A stretch of 64,000 bases of DNA from Actinocatenispora sera (GCF_018324685.1 NZ_AP023354.1:4092001-4156000); one strand, 5' to 3'. Shown: positions 32,887-42,117, numbered from the stretch's first letter. Notes: generated from the sequence alone by a model not told the origin. Program-made: numbers and translations.

Positions 32887-33573
32887 TCAGCTCAGCTGGT
32901 CGGCGACGATGCGGCGGGCGACGGACTCGGGGGAGGGGAGCTCGCCGCGCTCGGCCAGGCCGCGGTAGCGGGCCCGGTCGGGGAACCAGGCGTCGTCGCT
33001 GGCCCGGATCAGCGCCTGCATCTCGGTGTCCATCACGCCCGGGTTGACGCTCGCCACCCGCACCCGGTCGTCGTCGGCGTACTGCTGGGCGAGTGCGGCG
33101 AAGTACATCTCGCCGCCGGCCTTGGTGGCGCAGTAGGTGGCCCAGCCGTCGATCACCCGGTGCGCCGCGCCGGACGAGACGAACAGCACCGTGGTCGGCC
33201 GGTTGCCGGCGGCGGCCAGTACCGCGCCCGTCAGCAGCATCGGGGCGAGCAGGTTGACGTGCACGCTCGCCGCGGTACGGGCCGTGTCCAGGGTGCCGAT
33301 CGCGCCGATCGGCTCCACCGACCCGGCGTTGTGGATCAGGACGACCGGCTCGTCGGCGGGCCCGGCGGACAGGAAGCCGGGCAGGTCCGGCAGGTCCAGG
33401 TCGGGCCCGGACAGGTCGGCCGGGCAGAGCCGGACCCGCGCCGGGTCCGCGGCCTGCTGCTCGGCGGTGAAGCGCCGGCCGATCGCGAACAGCCGGTCAC
33501 CCCGCCCGTACAGTTCGTCGAACAGTGCCCGGCCCAGCCCGCGAGACACCCCGGTCAGTACGGTGGCGGTCAT
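32887..33573 (-). CDS. Short-chain dehydrogenase/reductase
   Basis: 228 residues of the classical SDR fold. Cofactor motif LTGVSRGLGRAL at the start (the Arg after Ser suggests NADPH), HNAG after strand 4, catalytic Ser in FVSSGAAH, and Y-x3-K in WATYCATKAGG. It resembles sepiapterin reductase/YueD-type SDRs. ATG 33573 follows AAGGAAGG. It diverges from the 3-hydroxyacyl-CoA dehydrogenase gene across about 95 nt. Substrate unknown. Confidence 0.88.
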   Translation of the reverse strand: MTATVLTGVSRGLGRALFDELYGRGDRLFAIGRRFTAEQQAADPARVRLCPADLSGPDLDLPDLPGFLSAGPADEPVVLIHNAGSVEPIGAIGTLDTARTAASVHVNLLAPMLLTGAVLAAAGNRPTTVLFVSSGAAHRVIDGWATYCATKAGGEMYFAALAQQYADDDRVRVASVNPGVMDTEMQALIRASDDAWFPDRARYRGLAERGELPSPESVARRIVADQLS

Positions 33574-33669
33574 GGTCGGTGCCTTCCTTCGGGGCCGGTA
33601 CGACCAGCCGATGCTACGAAACGGCGGCCGGCAGCGTGGCCGGGACGCCGCGAACACAGGAGGTCATGG

Positions 33670-35253
33670 GTGGCTGACGAGATCGGTACCGTCGGGGTGG
33701 TCGGGCTGGGCACGATGGGTGCCGGCATCGTCGAGGTGTTCGCCCGCAGCGGGCTGCCGGTGACCGCGCTGGAGATCGACGACGCGGCGCTGGCCCGCGG
33801 CCGCGACACCCTGCGCGCCTCCACCGACCGGGCGGTACGCAAGGGCAAGCTCACCGCCGAGCAGGCGGCGGGAATCCTGGACCGGATCACGTTCACCACC
33901 GACTACGCCGCGCTGTCCGGTGCCGACCTGGTCGTCGAGGCCGCGCCGGAGCGGATGGCGATCAAGCGCGCGGTGTTCACCGAGCTGGACCGCATCTGCC
34001 CGCCGCACGCCATCCTCGCCACCAACACCAGCTCGCTGTCGGTCACCGAGATCGCCCACCACACCACCCGCCCGCACCGCGTCGTCGGGATGCACTTCTT
34101 CAACCCGGCGCCGGTGATGAAGCTGGTCGAGGTGATCTCCACGGTCGTCGCCGACCAGGACGCGGTGGACACCGTGGTGGCGCTGTGTCAGCGGCTGCGC
34201 AAGACCCCGGTCGCGGTCGGCGACCGGCCCGGCTTCGTCGCCAACTACCTGCTGCTCGGCTACCTCAACCAGGCGGCCTGGATGGTCTCCGACGGCTACG
34301 TCTCGGCCGCCGACCTGGACACCGCGATGCACGACGGCGCCGGCCTGCCGATGGGCCCGCTGACCCTGATGGACCTGATCGGCCTCGACACCATCGTGGA
34401 GATCCTCGACGTGATCCACGCGTACGGCGGGGCCAGCCGCCGGCACGCCTGCGCCCCGCTGCTGCGCCAGCTCGTCTCCGCCGGCCGGTACGGGCGCAAG
34501 TCCGGGCACGGCTTCTACCCGTACGCCAAGGCCGGTTCGGGGGCAGTGGCGGCAACCGCGGCGGCCGGGACGCGTACCGACGCGCCGCCGGTCACCGTGC
34601 CGGCGACCGTTGCGGTACTGGCCGATCCGGCCGCCGCCGCGGCGCTGGCCGGCGCCGGCGTCACGGTCCGCGAACTGTCCGATGTGGACAAGACCGCGCT
34701 GGCCGGGGTCGAGGTGGTCGTGGTCGGCGCCGGTGCCGACGCCGCGACCTACGCGGCGCTCGGGGCGGCGACCGACGCGGTGCTCGCGGTCGACTCGGCC
34801 ACCGAGGCGCTCGCCGCCGCCGGCGCGGCGAGCGGCCGGCCCGGCTCGGTCGTCGGCCTGCACCTGGTCGGCGAGCTCGTCGAGATCGCCCGTACCGTCG
34901 GCACCGACGACGCCGCGGTCTCGGCGGCGCGCGGGCTGGCCGAGGCGCTCGGGCGGCGCGCGATCGTGGTCGACGAGCGGGCCGGGTTGGTCGTCGAGGC
35001 GCTGCTGGTGCCCTACCTCAACGACGCGATCGGCATGCTCGCCAGCGGGTACGCCGACGCCGACGGCATCGACCACGCCATGACGCTGGGCTGCGGGTAC
35101 CCGGAGGGGCCGATCGCCGCGATCGACCGGCTCGGCCCGGCCGCGGTGCTCGCCGCCGCGCGGGCACTGTACGCGGAGTCCGGTGAGCCGAGTCGCGCGC
35201 CGTCCCCACTGCTCGCCCAGCTGGTCGCCGCCGGCCGCGGCGCCCGCGGCTGA
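33670..35253 (+). CDS. Two-module 3-hydroxyacyl-CoA dehydrogenase
   Basis: 527 residues. Module 1 (about 1-290) is a full NAD-dependent 3-hydroxyacyl-CoA dehydrogenase: VGVVGLGTMGAGIVEV, GMHFFNPAPVMKLVEVI with the catalytic His-Glu area, and GRKSGHGFYPYA. Residues about 290-425 form an Ala-rich linker and a second Rossmann-like part without a clear dinucleotide motif. A second C-terminal 3HCDH domain (VVDERAGLVVEALLVPYLND onward) follows. The layout matches PaaC/PaaH-like enzymes of aromatic or fatty-acid beta-oxidation. GTG 33670 follows AGGAGG. The gene end is tandemly duplicated downstream. Confidence 0.9.
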   Translation: MADEIGTVGVVGLGTMGAGIVEVFARSGLPVTALEIDDAALARGRDTLRASTDRAVRKGKLTAEQAAGILDRITFTTDYAALSGADLVVEAAPERMAIKRAVFTELDRICPPHAILATNTSSLSVTEIAHHTTRPHRVVGMHFFNPAPVMKLVEVISTVVADQDAVDTVVALCQRLRKTPVAVGDRPGFVANYLLLGYLNQAAWMVSDGYVSAADLDTAMHDGAGLPMGPLTLMDLIGLDTIVEILDVIHAYGGASRRHACAPLLRQLVSAGRYGRKSGHGFYPYAKAGSGAVAATAAAGTRTDAPPVTVPATVAVLADPAAAAALAGAGVTVRELSDVDKTALAGVEVVVVGAGADAATYAALGAATDAVLAVDSATEALAAAGAASGRPGSVVGLHLVGELVEIARTVGTDDAAVSAARGLAEALGRRAIVVDERAGLVVEALLVPYLNDAIGMLASGYADADGIDHAMTLGCGYPEGPIAAIDRLGPAAVLAAARALYAESGEPSRAPSPLLAQLVAAGRGARG

Positions 35254-35343
35254 CCGCCGACCGGCCGGAGCGCCCGCGGTTGACCGCCGGCCGGCCGGGG
35301 CGCCCGCGGTTGACCGCCGGCCGGGCGGGAACGCTGCACCGGC
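35254..35343 (+). repeat. 30-bp tandem duplication of the hydroxyacyl-CoA dehydrogenase gene end
   Basis: Units 35254-35283 and 35284-35313 each end in GCCCGCGGTTGA; the gene itself ends GCCCGCGGCTGA at 35253. Stop codons therefore recur at exactly 30-bp steps (35253, 35283, 35313). A third unit from 35314 is decayed. Confidence 0.85.
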
Positions 35344-35420
35344 CGGCGGGTGGACCGACCGGTGCGCGGGCCGTGGCGCGGGTGCCCGCGCCGGGACGGT
35401 GCCGTCCTATGCTGGTGGGC

Positions 35421-35813
35421 ATGCCGGAGGGTGCCGAGGCCGAGGGGCCTTCGATGGATGACGTGGCGGGCTCGATCGCAGCCCGCAGGGCGCTGGGACC
35501 GGACGCCGAGGAGGCGGTCATCCGGGCGTTCCTGGAGCGCACCGGGCAGGAGATCGACCGCCGGGTGGACGAGCGGCTGGCCCGCACCCAGCCCGTGCCG
35601 CCGCCGATGCCAGCACCAGCGCCGCCCCCGCCGCAGCGCCAGCCCAGCGGCGTCGACCACACCCCGTTCGTCCTGGCGATCGTCTCGATCGGCGCGGGCA
35701 TCCCGCTGACCGGCATCGCCACCCAGCTGCAAGGCTCGACCCTGATCGGCATCGTGATCATCTGGGCCGGCCTGGTCCTGATCAACGTCGTGTACGGCAT
35801 GCGCCGCCACTAG
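35421..35813 (+). CDS. Small actinobacterial membrane protein
   Basis: 130 residues from ATG 35421 (ATG 35409 and 35454 are alternatives). The N-terminal helix SIAARRALGPDAEEAVIRAF with DRRVDERLA is a pattern seen in many conserved hypothetical actinomycete proteins; a Pro-rich linker (about 57-75) leads to two membrane helices (about 82-102 and 106-126). Function unknown. Confidence 0.72.
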   Translation: MPEGAEAEGPSMDDVAGSIAARRALGPDAEEAVIRAFLERTGQEIDRRVDERLARTQPVPPPMPAPAPPPPQRQPSGVDHTPFVLAIVSIGAGIPLTGIATQLQGSTLIGIVIIWAGLVLINVVYGMRRH

Positions 35814-35890
35814 ACCTCGGGGCCCCGTGGTGCCACCCGCCGACCGGCCGTCGGGTGGCCCGGGCGGTGGGCTCAAATACGCTTGACGGC

Positions 35891-36202
35891 GTGAGTCCGC
35901 GACGCAACCGACGCCATCCGGCGGTGACGCCGGTCGATATCGACCGGTCCCGGCACGGAGTCGACACCCTGGAGAACTGGCCGGACGGGCAGTGGCGGGT
36001 GCGCGCGGTCAGCGGCAGCAGCGGCAAGACGTACCGCTGTCCCGGCTGCGACCAGGAGATCCGTGCCGGGGCCGGCCACCTGGTCTGCTGGCCCGAGGGG
36101 CGGATCGACGACCGGAGGCACTGGCACACCGCCTGCTGGCGGGCCCGGCTGCGGCGCGGCCCGGTGATCCAGCGCTCCCGCAACGCCCCGCGGTACGGCT
36201 GA
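35891..36202 (+). CDS. Conserved actinobacterial zinc-ribbon-like protein
   Basis: 103 residues from GTG 35891. A basic N-terminus is followed by WRVRAV...SGKTYRCPGCDQEI and DDRRHWHTACWRAR, giving C-x2-C and H-x3-C as a probable zinc site, and a conserved tail RSRNAPRYG. Proteins of this type are often labelled 'ATP/GTP-binding protein' in databases without support. Cytoplasmic. Function unknown. Confidence 0.8.
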   Translation: MSPRRNRRHPAVTPVDIDRSRHGVDTLENWPDGQWRVRAVSGSSGKTYRCPGCDQEIRAGAGHLVCWPEGRIDDRRHWHTACWRARLRRGPVIQRSRNAPRYG

Positions 36203-36275
36203 CCGGCGGATCGCGCCACCAGGTCAACAGAACACGGCCGGCACCGCGTCAACCATCCGACGGCAGGACCGGTGG

Positions 36276-36803
36276 ATGGAGGTCGCGGTGGAGTTCGAGG
36301 AGTACGTGCGGGCCCGTGGTGCGGCGCTGGTTCGATTCGCGCACCTGCTGACCGGGGACCGGCGGCTCGCCGAGGATCTCACCCAGGAGGCGCTGGCCCG
36401 GGCGTACGTCCGGTGGCGACACATCGTGCGCAACGACGCACCGGACGAGTACGTTCGGCGGTGCGTGATCAACGCGCGGGCGTCCTGGTGGCGACGGCGG
36501 TCGAACCGGGAGAGACCGGCGGAGGTCGAGACCGGCGGCGGCGGGTACGAGTCGGTCGCCGGGCCGGAAGCCCGGGCCGCGGAGCGGGACGCGCTGTGGC
36601 GCGAGATCATCCGGCTGCCCCGGCAGCAGCGCGCCGTGGTGGTGCTGCGCTACTACGAGGACCTCGACGACGCGCGCATCGCGAAGATCCTCAACTGTTC
36701 GGCCGTCACCGTACGCACCCATGCCATGCGGGCGCTGGCTGCCCTGCGTTCCGCGGTCGCGGAGCCGGACCGTGCGCTCGCCCGAGACAGGAGGGCGTCG
36801 TGA
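36276..36803 (+). CDS. ECF sigma factor, SigE family
   Basis: 175 residues. Region 2 (about 8-75) contains LVRFAHLLTGDRRLAEDLTQ and AYVRW; region 4 (about 112-165) has LPRQQRAVVVLRYYEDLDDA and the HTH KILNCSAVTVRTHAMRAL. This SigE-like group is greatly expanded in Micromonosporaceae and Streptomyces. The stop overlaps the next gene (GTGA), which encodes a single-pass membrane protein, the usual place for the regulator of such a sigma factor. Confidence 0.92.
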   Translation: MEVAVEFEEYVRARGAALVRFAHLLTGDRRLAEDLTQEALARAYVRWRHIVRNDAPDEYVRRCVINARASWWRRRSNRERPAEVETGGGGYESVAGPEARAAERDALWREIIRLPRQQRAVVVLRYYEDLDDARIAKILNCSAVTVRTHAMRALAALRSAVAEPDRALARDRRAS

Positions 36804-37900
36804 CCGACGACCTGGAAGACCGGATCACCCGCACACTCACCGAGGCCGCCGAGACCGGGCCGGGCCTGGACCTGCTGCCCACCGTCACCGACCGGGGTCG
36901 GCGCCTGCGCCGGCGGCGTCGCGTGGCGTTCGGCGCCACGACCGCGGCGGTCGTGGCGGTCGTGGCGGTGGCCGGCGCGCCGACCGTCCTCGACCGGCCG
37001 AGCGACCACCGGGCGATGCCCGGTGGCGCACCGTCGGCCACGGCCTCGGTCGGGGCGTCGCCGAGCGAGGCACCGAGCGGCCGGATCCTCGCCCCGCCGG
37101 CGGCGACCGGGCAGAAGACCGTCCAGGCCGATCCGTCCGTACTGGCCAGCGATCCGATGCTGATCCACCTGGGCCTGACCTGGACCCCGCCCGCGACCCA
37201 TTCGATGACCTGGCAGAGCGATCGCATCAACACCGGCGTGGAGACCGTCCGGGTGGACGCGGGCGGGCTGCAGCTCGCGGTGACCGCGGCACACAGCCGG
37301 AAAGCCGTCGGCAACCTGCGGGCCGCGGACCGGTCCGGCACGACCACGATCGGCGGCCACCAGGCGACGCTGTACCGCGAGCCCGGCCAGTGGTCGGTGG
37401 TGTGGCAGCCGCGGCCCGGCGTGTGGATCGACGCCACCGGCCGCAGCCGGGCGGAAGCCGTCCGGATCGCCGCCGGGGTGCGGCTCGACGCGGTGTACCA
37501 GTGCTCGTTGCCGGCCCGGTTGGGCAGTGCCCCGGCCGGCGCCGCGCTGCGCAGCTGCGAGATCGGCGTCGACTGGTACGACGGTGCGCCGCACTACGCC
37601 GCGAAGCTGTACGTGCATGCCGCGGAGCGGACCATCGACGTCTCGTTCTCCGACATGCACTCGCAGATGCCCGCCGACGAGGCCGACGGCACCTGCACGA
37701 TCCAGGGCCGGTCGGGCATCGTGCTGCGCCGCAACGGCTTCACCACGATGCGGGTCACCGGGCTGCACGGTTTCAACACCGTCGAGGTCGGGGGCAACGC
37801 CCCCGACGGCCCGCTGCTCGCAGTGGCGAACGGCCTGCACGTCACCGGCGTACCGGACCGGCCGGAGACGTGGTCGACCAGGCCCTTCACCGGCGGCTGA
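36800..37900 (+). CDS. Membrane protein coupled to ECF sigma factor
   Basis: 366 residues from GTG 36800, translationally coupled to the sigma gene. The cytoplasmic N-terminus (about 1-38) is short and ends in a strongly basic RRLRRRRRVAF; one membrane helix follows (about 38-60), then a Ser/Pro/Ala-rich spacer and an extracytoplasmic domain of about 260 residues with two cysteine pairs possible. It has no zinc anti-sigma HxxxCxxC motif. A role as membrane partner of the sigma factor is inferred from coupling and topology. Confidence 0.78.
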   Translation: MTDDLEDRITRTLTEAAETGPGLDLLPTVTDRGRRLRRRRRVAFGATTAAVVAVVAVAGAPTVLDRPSDHRAMPGGAPSATASVGASPSEAPSGRILAPPAATGQKTVQADPSVLASDPMLIHLGLTWTPPATHSMTWQSDRINTGVETVRVDAGGLQLAVTAAHSRKAVGNLRAADRSGTTTIGGHQATLYREPGQWSVVWQPRPGVWIDATGRSRAEAVRIAAGVRLDAVYQCSLPARLGSAPAGAALRSCEIGVDWYDGAPHYAAKLYVHAAERTIDVSFSDMHSQMPADEADGTCTIQGRSGIVLRRNGFTTMRVTGLHGFNTVEVGGNAPDGPLLAVANGLHVTGVPDRPETWSTRPFTGG

Positions 37901-37977
37901 CCGGTCGGTACGACCTGCGCCACCGTCGCCCGGCGCAGCAGCCGGCCGGGCGACGGCGCGTGACAGACTGGGGGATC

Positions 37978-38793
37978 GTGAGTGCTGTGATCCGGGCCAA
38001 TTCGATCCTGCCGGCCACCCGGACCGACATCGAGCTGACCACCGCCGACGGCGTGACGCTGGTCGGCGAGCTCGCCACCCCGGTCGACCGGCCGCCGGTG
38101 GCGACGCTGATCTGCCTGCATCCGCTGCCCACCCACGGCGGCATGATGGACTCCCACCTGTACCGCAAGGCGGCTTGGCGGCTGCCCGCGCTGGCCGGCG
38201 TCGCGGTGCTGCGGTTCAACACCCGGGGCACCAGCAGCCTGCGCGGCACCTCCGGCGGCAGCTTCGACAACGGAGTGGCGGAGCGGTACGACGTGGCCGC
38301 CGCGATCGAGTACGCGGAGTTTCACGATCTGCCGGAACTGTGGCTGGTGGGCTGGTCGTTCGGCACCGATCTGGCCCTGATGTACGGATGTGACCCGGCC
38401 GTGCGCGGGCTGATCCTGCTGTCCCCGCCGCTGCGGTACGCGAAGCCCGAGCACCTGGCCGCCTGGGCGGCGTCCGGCCGGCCGGTGACCGCGCTGGTGC
38501 CGGAGTTCGACGACTACCTGCGGCCGGCCGAGGCCAGGCGGCGGTTCGCCGCGATCCCGCAGGCCGAGGTGGTCGGCGTGCCCGGCGGCAAGCACCTGTG
38601 GGTGGGTCACTCGGAGCTGATCCTGGACGAGATCGTGCGCCGGGTCGCGCCCGAGTCCGCGCCGCTGCCCCGCTCCTTCGACGGCCCGATGGAGTTCGGC
38701 GACGCCTCCGCGTACGCGAACCGCACCGTCGCCGCGTTCGCCGGCAAGCCGCTGCCCGACCCGACCCCGGGCGACGCCGCGCCCGGCGAGTGA
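37978..38793 (+). CDS. Alpha/beta hydrolase
   Basis: 271 residues from GTG 37978. Strands and turns fit a serine hydrolase of the dienelactone-hydrolase/YdjC-like 'alpha/beta' group: LICLHPLPTHGGMMDSHLYR, RFNTRGTSSLRGTSGG, nucleophile elbow VGWSFGTDLAL, acid around TALVPEFDDYLRPAE and GGKHLWVGH with the catalytic histidine. No signal peptide. Substrate unknown. It is followed about 120 nt later by a second, unrelated alpha/beta hydrolase gene. Confidence 0.85.
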   Translation: MSAVIRANSILPATRTDIELTTADGVTLVGELATPVDRPPVATLICLHPLPTHGGMMDSHLYRKAAWRLPALAGVAVLRFNTRGTSSLRGTSGGSFDNGVAERYDVAAAIEYAEFHDLPELWLVGWSFGTDLALMYGCDPAVRGLILLSPPLRYAKPEHLAAWAASGRPVTALVPEFDDYLRPAEARRRFAAIPQAEVVGVPGGKHLWVGHSELILDEIVRRVAPESAPLPRSFDGPMEFGDASAYANRTVAAFAGKPLPDPTPGDAAPGE

Positions 38794-38910
38794 CCCCGCC
38801 GGTGAGGCGGCACCGGCCGGCCGCCGCCGAGGCCGGCCCGCCGGAACCGGTGGACCGGCCACCCGGCCCCTGCGCTGCACGAAGCGGACCGGTACCGGCA
38901 GGATAGGACG

Positions 38911-39687
38911 ATGCGGATCGGACATACCGAGGCCGGCCACGGCGTACCGCTCGTCCTGCTGCACGCGTTTCCCCTGAACGCGGCGATGTGGGCGGCGCAA
39001 CGCGACGGGCTGGCCGCCCACGCCCGAGTCATCACCCCCGACCAGCGCGGCTTCGGCGACAGCACCGAGCTGGGCCGGGCCGACCCGGACCTGGACGTGG
39101 TGGTCGACGATCTTCGCGAGCTGCTCGATGCGCTGTCCCTGGAGACCGTGGTGCTCGGCGGCATCTCGATGGGCGGCTACGTGGCGCTGGCGTTCCTGCG
39201 CCGGTACCCGGAGCGGCTGGCCGGCCTGCTGCTTGCCGACACCAAGGCGACCGCGGACACCGACGAGGCGGCGGCGAACCGGCGGCGCATCGCCGATGCG
39301 GTCGAACGGGCCGGCTCCAGCGAGCCGCTACGCCGCGAGGTGGTGCCGAACCTGATCGGCGGGACCACCCGCTGGCAGCGCCCCGACGTGTACGAGCGGG
39401 TCGCCGCCACCGCGGTCGCGGCGCCACCGGCGGCGGTGGCGTGGGCCGAGCGCGCGATGGCGGTACGCCGCGACGCCACCGACCTGCTCGCCGGCGTCAC
39501 GGTGCCGACGCTGGTGGTGGTCGGGGAGGACGACGCGCTGGCCGGACCGGCCGAGGCAGCCCGGATGGCCGACGCGATCCCGGGCGCCCGGCTGCGCCGG
39601 ATTCCCGGCGCCGGCCACCTCACCCCGGTCGAGGCGCCGGAACGCTTCAACACCGGCGTCCGCGCCCTCCTCGCCCGCATCGGCTGA
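38911..39687 (+). CDS. Alpha/beta hydrolase
   Basis: 258 residues of the classical alpha/beta-hydrolase fold. Oxyanion region LLHAFPLNAAMW, strand-turn DQRGFGDST, nucleophile elbow GGISMGGYVAL, aspartate in VVVGEDDALAGP and histidine in PGAGHLTPVEAPE. The layout matches 3-oxoadipate enol-lactonase-like and related esterases, but no aromatic-pathway genes are adjacent, so a substrate is not assigned. Confidence 0.9.
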   Translation: MRIGHTEAGHGVPLVLLHAFPLNAAMWAAQRDGLAAHARVITPDQRGFGDSTELGRADPDLDVVVDDLRELLDALSLETVVLGGISMGGYVALAFLRRYPERLAGLLLADTKATADTDEAAANRRRIADAVERAGSSEPLRREVVPNLIGGTTRWQRPDVYERVAATAVAAPPAAVAWAERAMAVRRDATDLLAGVTVPTLVVVGEDDALAGPAEAARMADAIPGARLRRIPGAGHLTPVEAPERFNTGVRALLARIG

Positions 39688-39791
39688 CCAGCCGGCCGCG
39701 TTGCCGGGACGCCGTGCGGACCCGGGCCACCATTCGGGTGCCCTCCGCCGCCCTGCCGTGTTCTGTCAGGGCACCGGGGTAGCACTGGGGT

Positions 39792-40490
39792 ATGGACATC
39801 GCGGACAGCACGACCCTGGTCACCGGGGCTGCCGTAGGAACCGGCCGGGCCATCGCACTCGCCCTGGCCCGGCGGGGCGCCACCGTGGTCGCCGCCGACA
39901 TCGACGACCCGGGCGGTCGCGAGACCCAGCGACTCGGTGGCAGCGCGGTGCGTTACGTCCACCTCGACGTCGCGGACGGCGACGGGCTCGGCAAGCTGGT
40001 CGGAGACGTCGCCCCGACGATCCTGGTCAACAACGCGGGTGGCGGCGCGCGGGCACCGTGGCGTTACCCCGATGCCGCCTCGGAGCTGTGGGAGCTGACC
40101 CTGACGGTCAACCTGGTGGCCGCCATGCGCGCCACCCAGGCGGCGTTGCCCGGCATGCGTGCCGCCGGCGCCGGTGCGGTGGTGAACCTCGCCTCGTCGG
40201 CGGCGTGGGGGCCGGACGCGCACCGCTGGCCGGAGTACGCCGTGGCCAAGGCGGGGCTGCTGCGCTTCACGACCGCGATGCGTGACTTCGATCCGCGGGT
40301 GCGGATCAACTGCCTCGCCCCGGACTGGATCGCCACCGAGCGGTTGACGGCGGCCGAACTCGCCACCGAGCCGCCGCCGATACCGCTGGCGCGGATCACC
40401 GAACAGGTCGAGCGGCTCGTCGTGGATGACACGCTGTCCGGGCGGGTGGTCGTGCTCGACCGCGGTCGAGCACCGGTACTGCTCGCCTGA
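39792..40490 (+). CDS. Short-chain dehydrogenase/reductase
   Basis: 232 residues. TLVTGAAVGTGRAIALALAR is the cofactor motif, VAADIDDPGG has an Asp that usually selects NAD, LVNNAGGG follows strand 4, and the active site shows NLASSAAWG with Y-x3-K in WPEYAVAKAG. The C-terminus is short and replaces the usual substrate lid. It is convergent with the GH1 gene. Substrate unknown. Confidence 0.88.
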   Translation: MDIADSTTLVTGAAVGTGRAIALALARRGATVVAADIDDPGGRETQRLGGSAVRYVHLDVADGDGLGKLVGDVAPTILVNNAGGGARAPWRYPDAASELWELTLTVNLVAAMRATQAALPGMRAAGAGAVVNLASSAAWGPDAHRWPEYAVAKAGLLRFTTAMRDFDPRVRINCLAPDWIATERLTAAELATEPPPIPLARITEQVERLVVDDTLSGRVVVLDRGRAPVLLA

Positions 40491-40514
40491 GGCCGCCCGG
40501 CGGTGCTGATATGT

Positions 40515-41915
40515 CTACTGTGGACGGTCGGTGGCGATCAGGTCGCGGTACCAGTGGTACGAGGACTTCGGGGTGCGGCGCTGAGTCGGATAGTCGACGT
40601 GCACCAGGCCGAACCGCTGCCCGTAACCGGCGGCCCACTCGAAGTTGTCCAGCAGCGACCAGACGAAGTAGCCGCGGACGTCGACCCCGGCGTCGCGGGC
40701 CGCGGCGAGCGCGGCCACGTGGCCGGTCAGGTACTCGACCCGCTCTGGGTCGGCCACCGTGCCGTCGGCGGCCGGCTCGTCCGGGTAGCTCGCGCCGTTC
40801 TCGGTCACGTACAGCGGGGGCAGCCGGGTGCCGTACCGCTCCGTCAGCCCGGTGAGCAGGTCGGTCAGGCCGGGCGGTACCGACGGCCAGCCGAACCCGG
40901 TGCGCGGCACGGAGTCGTCGAACGGGGCGAACCCGAACGGCAGCGGCGGTAGCGAGTCGGTCAACTCCGGCGGAAGCTCCGCGGCCAGCGCGTCCGGCGC
41001 GCAGATCCGGGTCGGCTGGTAGTAGTTGACGCCGTAGAAGTCCAGCGGAGCGGCGATCGTGGCGAGCGCCGCGGTGTCGGCGGCCAGCTCGTCCAGCGAC
41101 GCGAAGCCGGCCGGCGCGCTCGGGTAGCGGCCGAGCAGCACCGGGTCGGCGAACAGCCGGTTGTGCAGCACGTCGTACGCGTCGGCCGCGGCGCGATCGG
41201 CGGGCCCCGGCTCGGCGCCCGGCGTCGCCCCGGCCGGTACCACCGGGGTGTGGTTGTTCGCGATGCCGATCCGGCCGGCCACGCCCGCGGCGCGCAGCGC
41301 GGCGACCGCCAGACCGTGCCCGTACAGCTGGTGGTGGGCGGTGGGCAGCGCGTCGAGCAGCAGCTGCCGGCCCGGCGCGTGCACGCCGACCCCGTAGCCG
41401 AGCATGGTCATCATCGCCGGTTCGTTCAGCGTCACCCAGTACGCCACCCGGTCGCCGAGCCGGTCCGCGACCAGCGCGGCGTAGTCGGCGAACCGGCGCG
41501 CGGTGTCGCGCGTGGTCCAGCCGCCGGCGTCCTCGACCGGCTGCGGCGTGTCCCAGTGGTACAGGGTGAGCATCGGGGCGATGTCGTGCGCGCGCAGCTC
41601 GTCCACAAGCCGGTCGTAGAAGTCCAGGCCGGCGGCGTTGACCGGGCCGCTGCCGGTTGGCTGCACCCGCGGCCACGCGACCGAGAACCGGTAGGCGCCG
41701 ACGCCGAGGTCGGCCATCAGCGCCACGTCGTCGCGGTACCGGTGGTAGTGGTCGCAGGCGGTCTCCCCGGTCTCGCCGTTGGCGATCCGGTTCGGCTCGG
41801 CGCAGAAGGTGTCCCAGATCGACCGGCCGCGGCCGTCGGCGTCCACCGCGCCCTCGATCTGGTAGGCGGACGTGGACACGCCCCAGACGAAGTCGGTCGG
41901 AAACTGCCCTGCCAT
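40515..41915 (-). CDS. GH1 family beta-glucosidase
   Basis: 466 residues of glycoside hydrolase family 1, hydrolysing terminal beta-glucosyl residues of cellobiose or glycosides in the cytoplasm. The FVWGVSTSAYQIEGAVDADG N-terminal signature is present; the acid/base is Glu165 in TLNEPAMM and the nucleophile Glu372 in YVTENGASYP. ATG 41915 follows GGGAGGATGTC. A palindrome 24 nt upstream is a probable sugar-regulator site. No transporter or regulator gene is adjacent. Confidence 0.95.
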   Translation of the reverse strand: MAGQFPTDFVWGVSTSAYQIEGAVDADGRGRSIWDTFCAEPNRIANGETGETACDHYHRYRDDVALMADLGVGAYRFSVAWPRVQPTGSGPVNAAGLDFYDRLVDELRAHDIAPMLTLYHWDTPQPVEDAGGWTTRDTARRFADYAALVADRLGDRVAYWVTLNEPAMMTMLGYGVGVHAPGRQLLLDALPTAHHQLYGHGLAVAALRAAGVAGRIGIANNHTPVVPAGATPGAEPGPADRAAADAYDVLHNRLFADPVLLGRYPSAPAGFASLDELAADTAALATIAAPLDFYGVNYYQPTRICAPDALAAELPPELTDSLPPLPFGFAPFDDSVPRTGFGWPSVPPGLTDLLTGLTERYGTRLPPLYVTENGASYPDEPAADGTVADPERVEYLTGHVAALAAARDAGVDVRGYFVWSLLDNFEWAAGYGQRFGLVHVDYPTQRRTPKSSYHWYRDLIATDRPQ

Positions 41916-41938
41916 GACATCCTCCCTCGGCCCGCCGA

Positions 41939-41955
41939 TGTGAGAATTCCTCACA
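41939..41955. promoter_or_regulatory. Operator palindrome TGTGAG-N5-CTCACA upstream of GH1
   Basis: Perfect 6-bp arms around AATTC, 24 nt before the GH1 start codon and overlapping the likely transcription start. The sequence is AT-richer than its surroundings. It is suited to a dimeric repressor of sugar genes (LacI, ROK or GntR type); which one is unknown, as no such gene is adjacent. Confidence 0.65.
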
Positions 41956-42117
41956 CTCTAGCGCCGGGCGCCCGGCCCGCGCCGTACCCGACGCAGGCAC
42001 CCGGTCCCTTCGGATGCCCGCCGCGCCGCCCGGCATGCCTCGACGGCGCGGACCATCGGGCCCGGCGGCCCGATCGCATGACACGATGAGGAGGTCGGTG
42101 AGGCGAGGGATGTGGCA

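Noticed and set aside
31951-35253. Very long open frames (over 1,000 codons) on strands opposite to or overlapping known genes
   Set aside because: They are products of high GC content, where stop codons are rare. Real genes with clear motifs (sulfotransferase, SDR, hydroxyacyl-CoA dehydrogenase) occupy this interval, and only the last part of the long frame is one of them.
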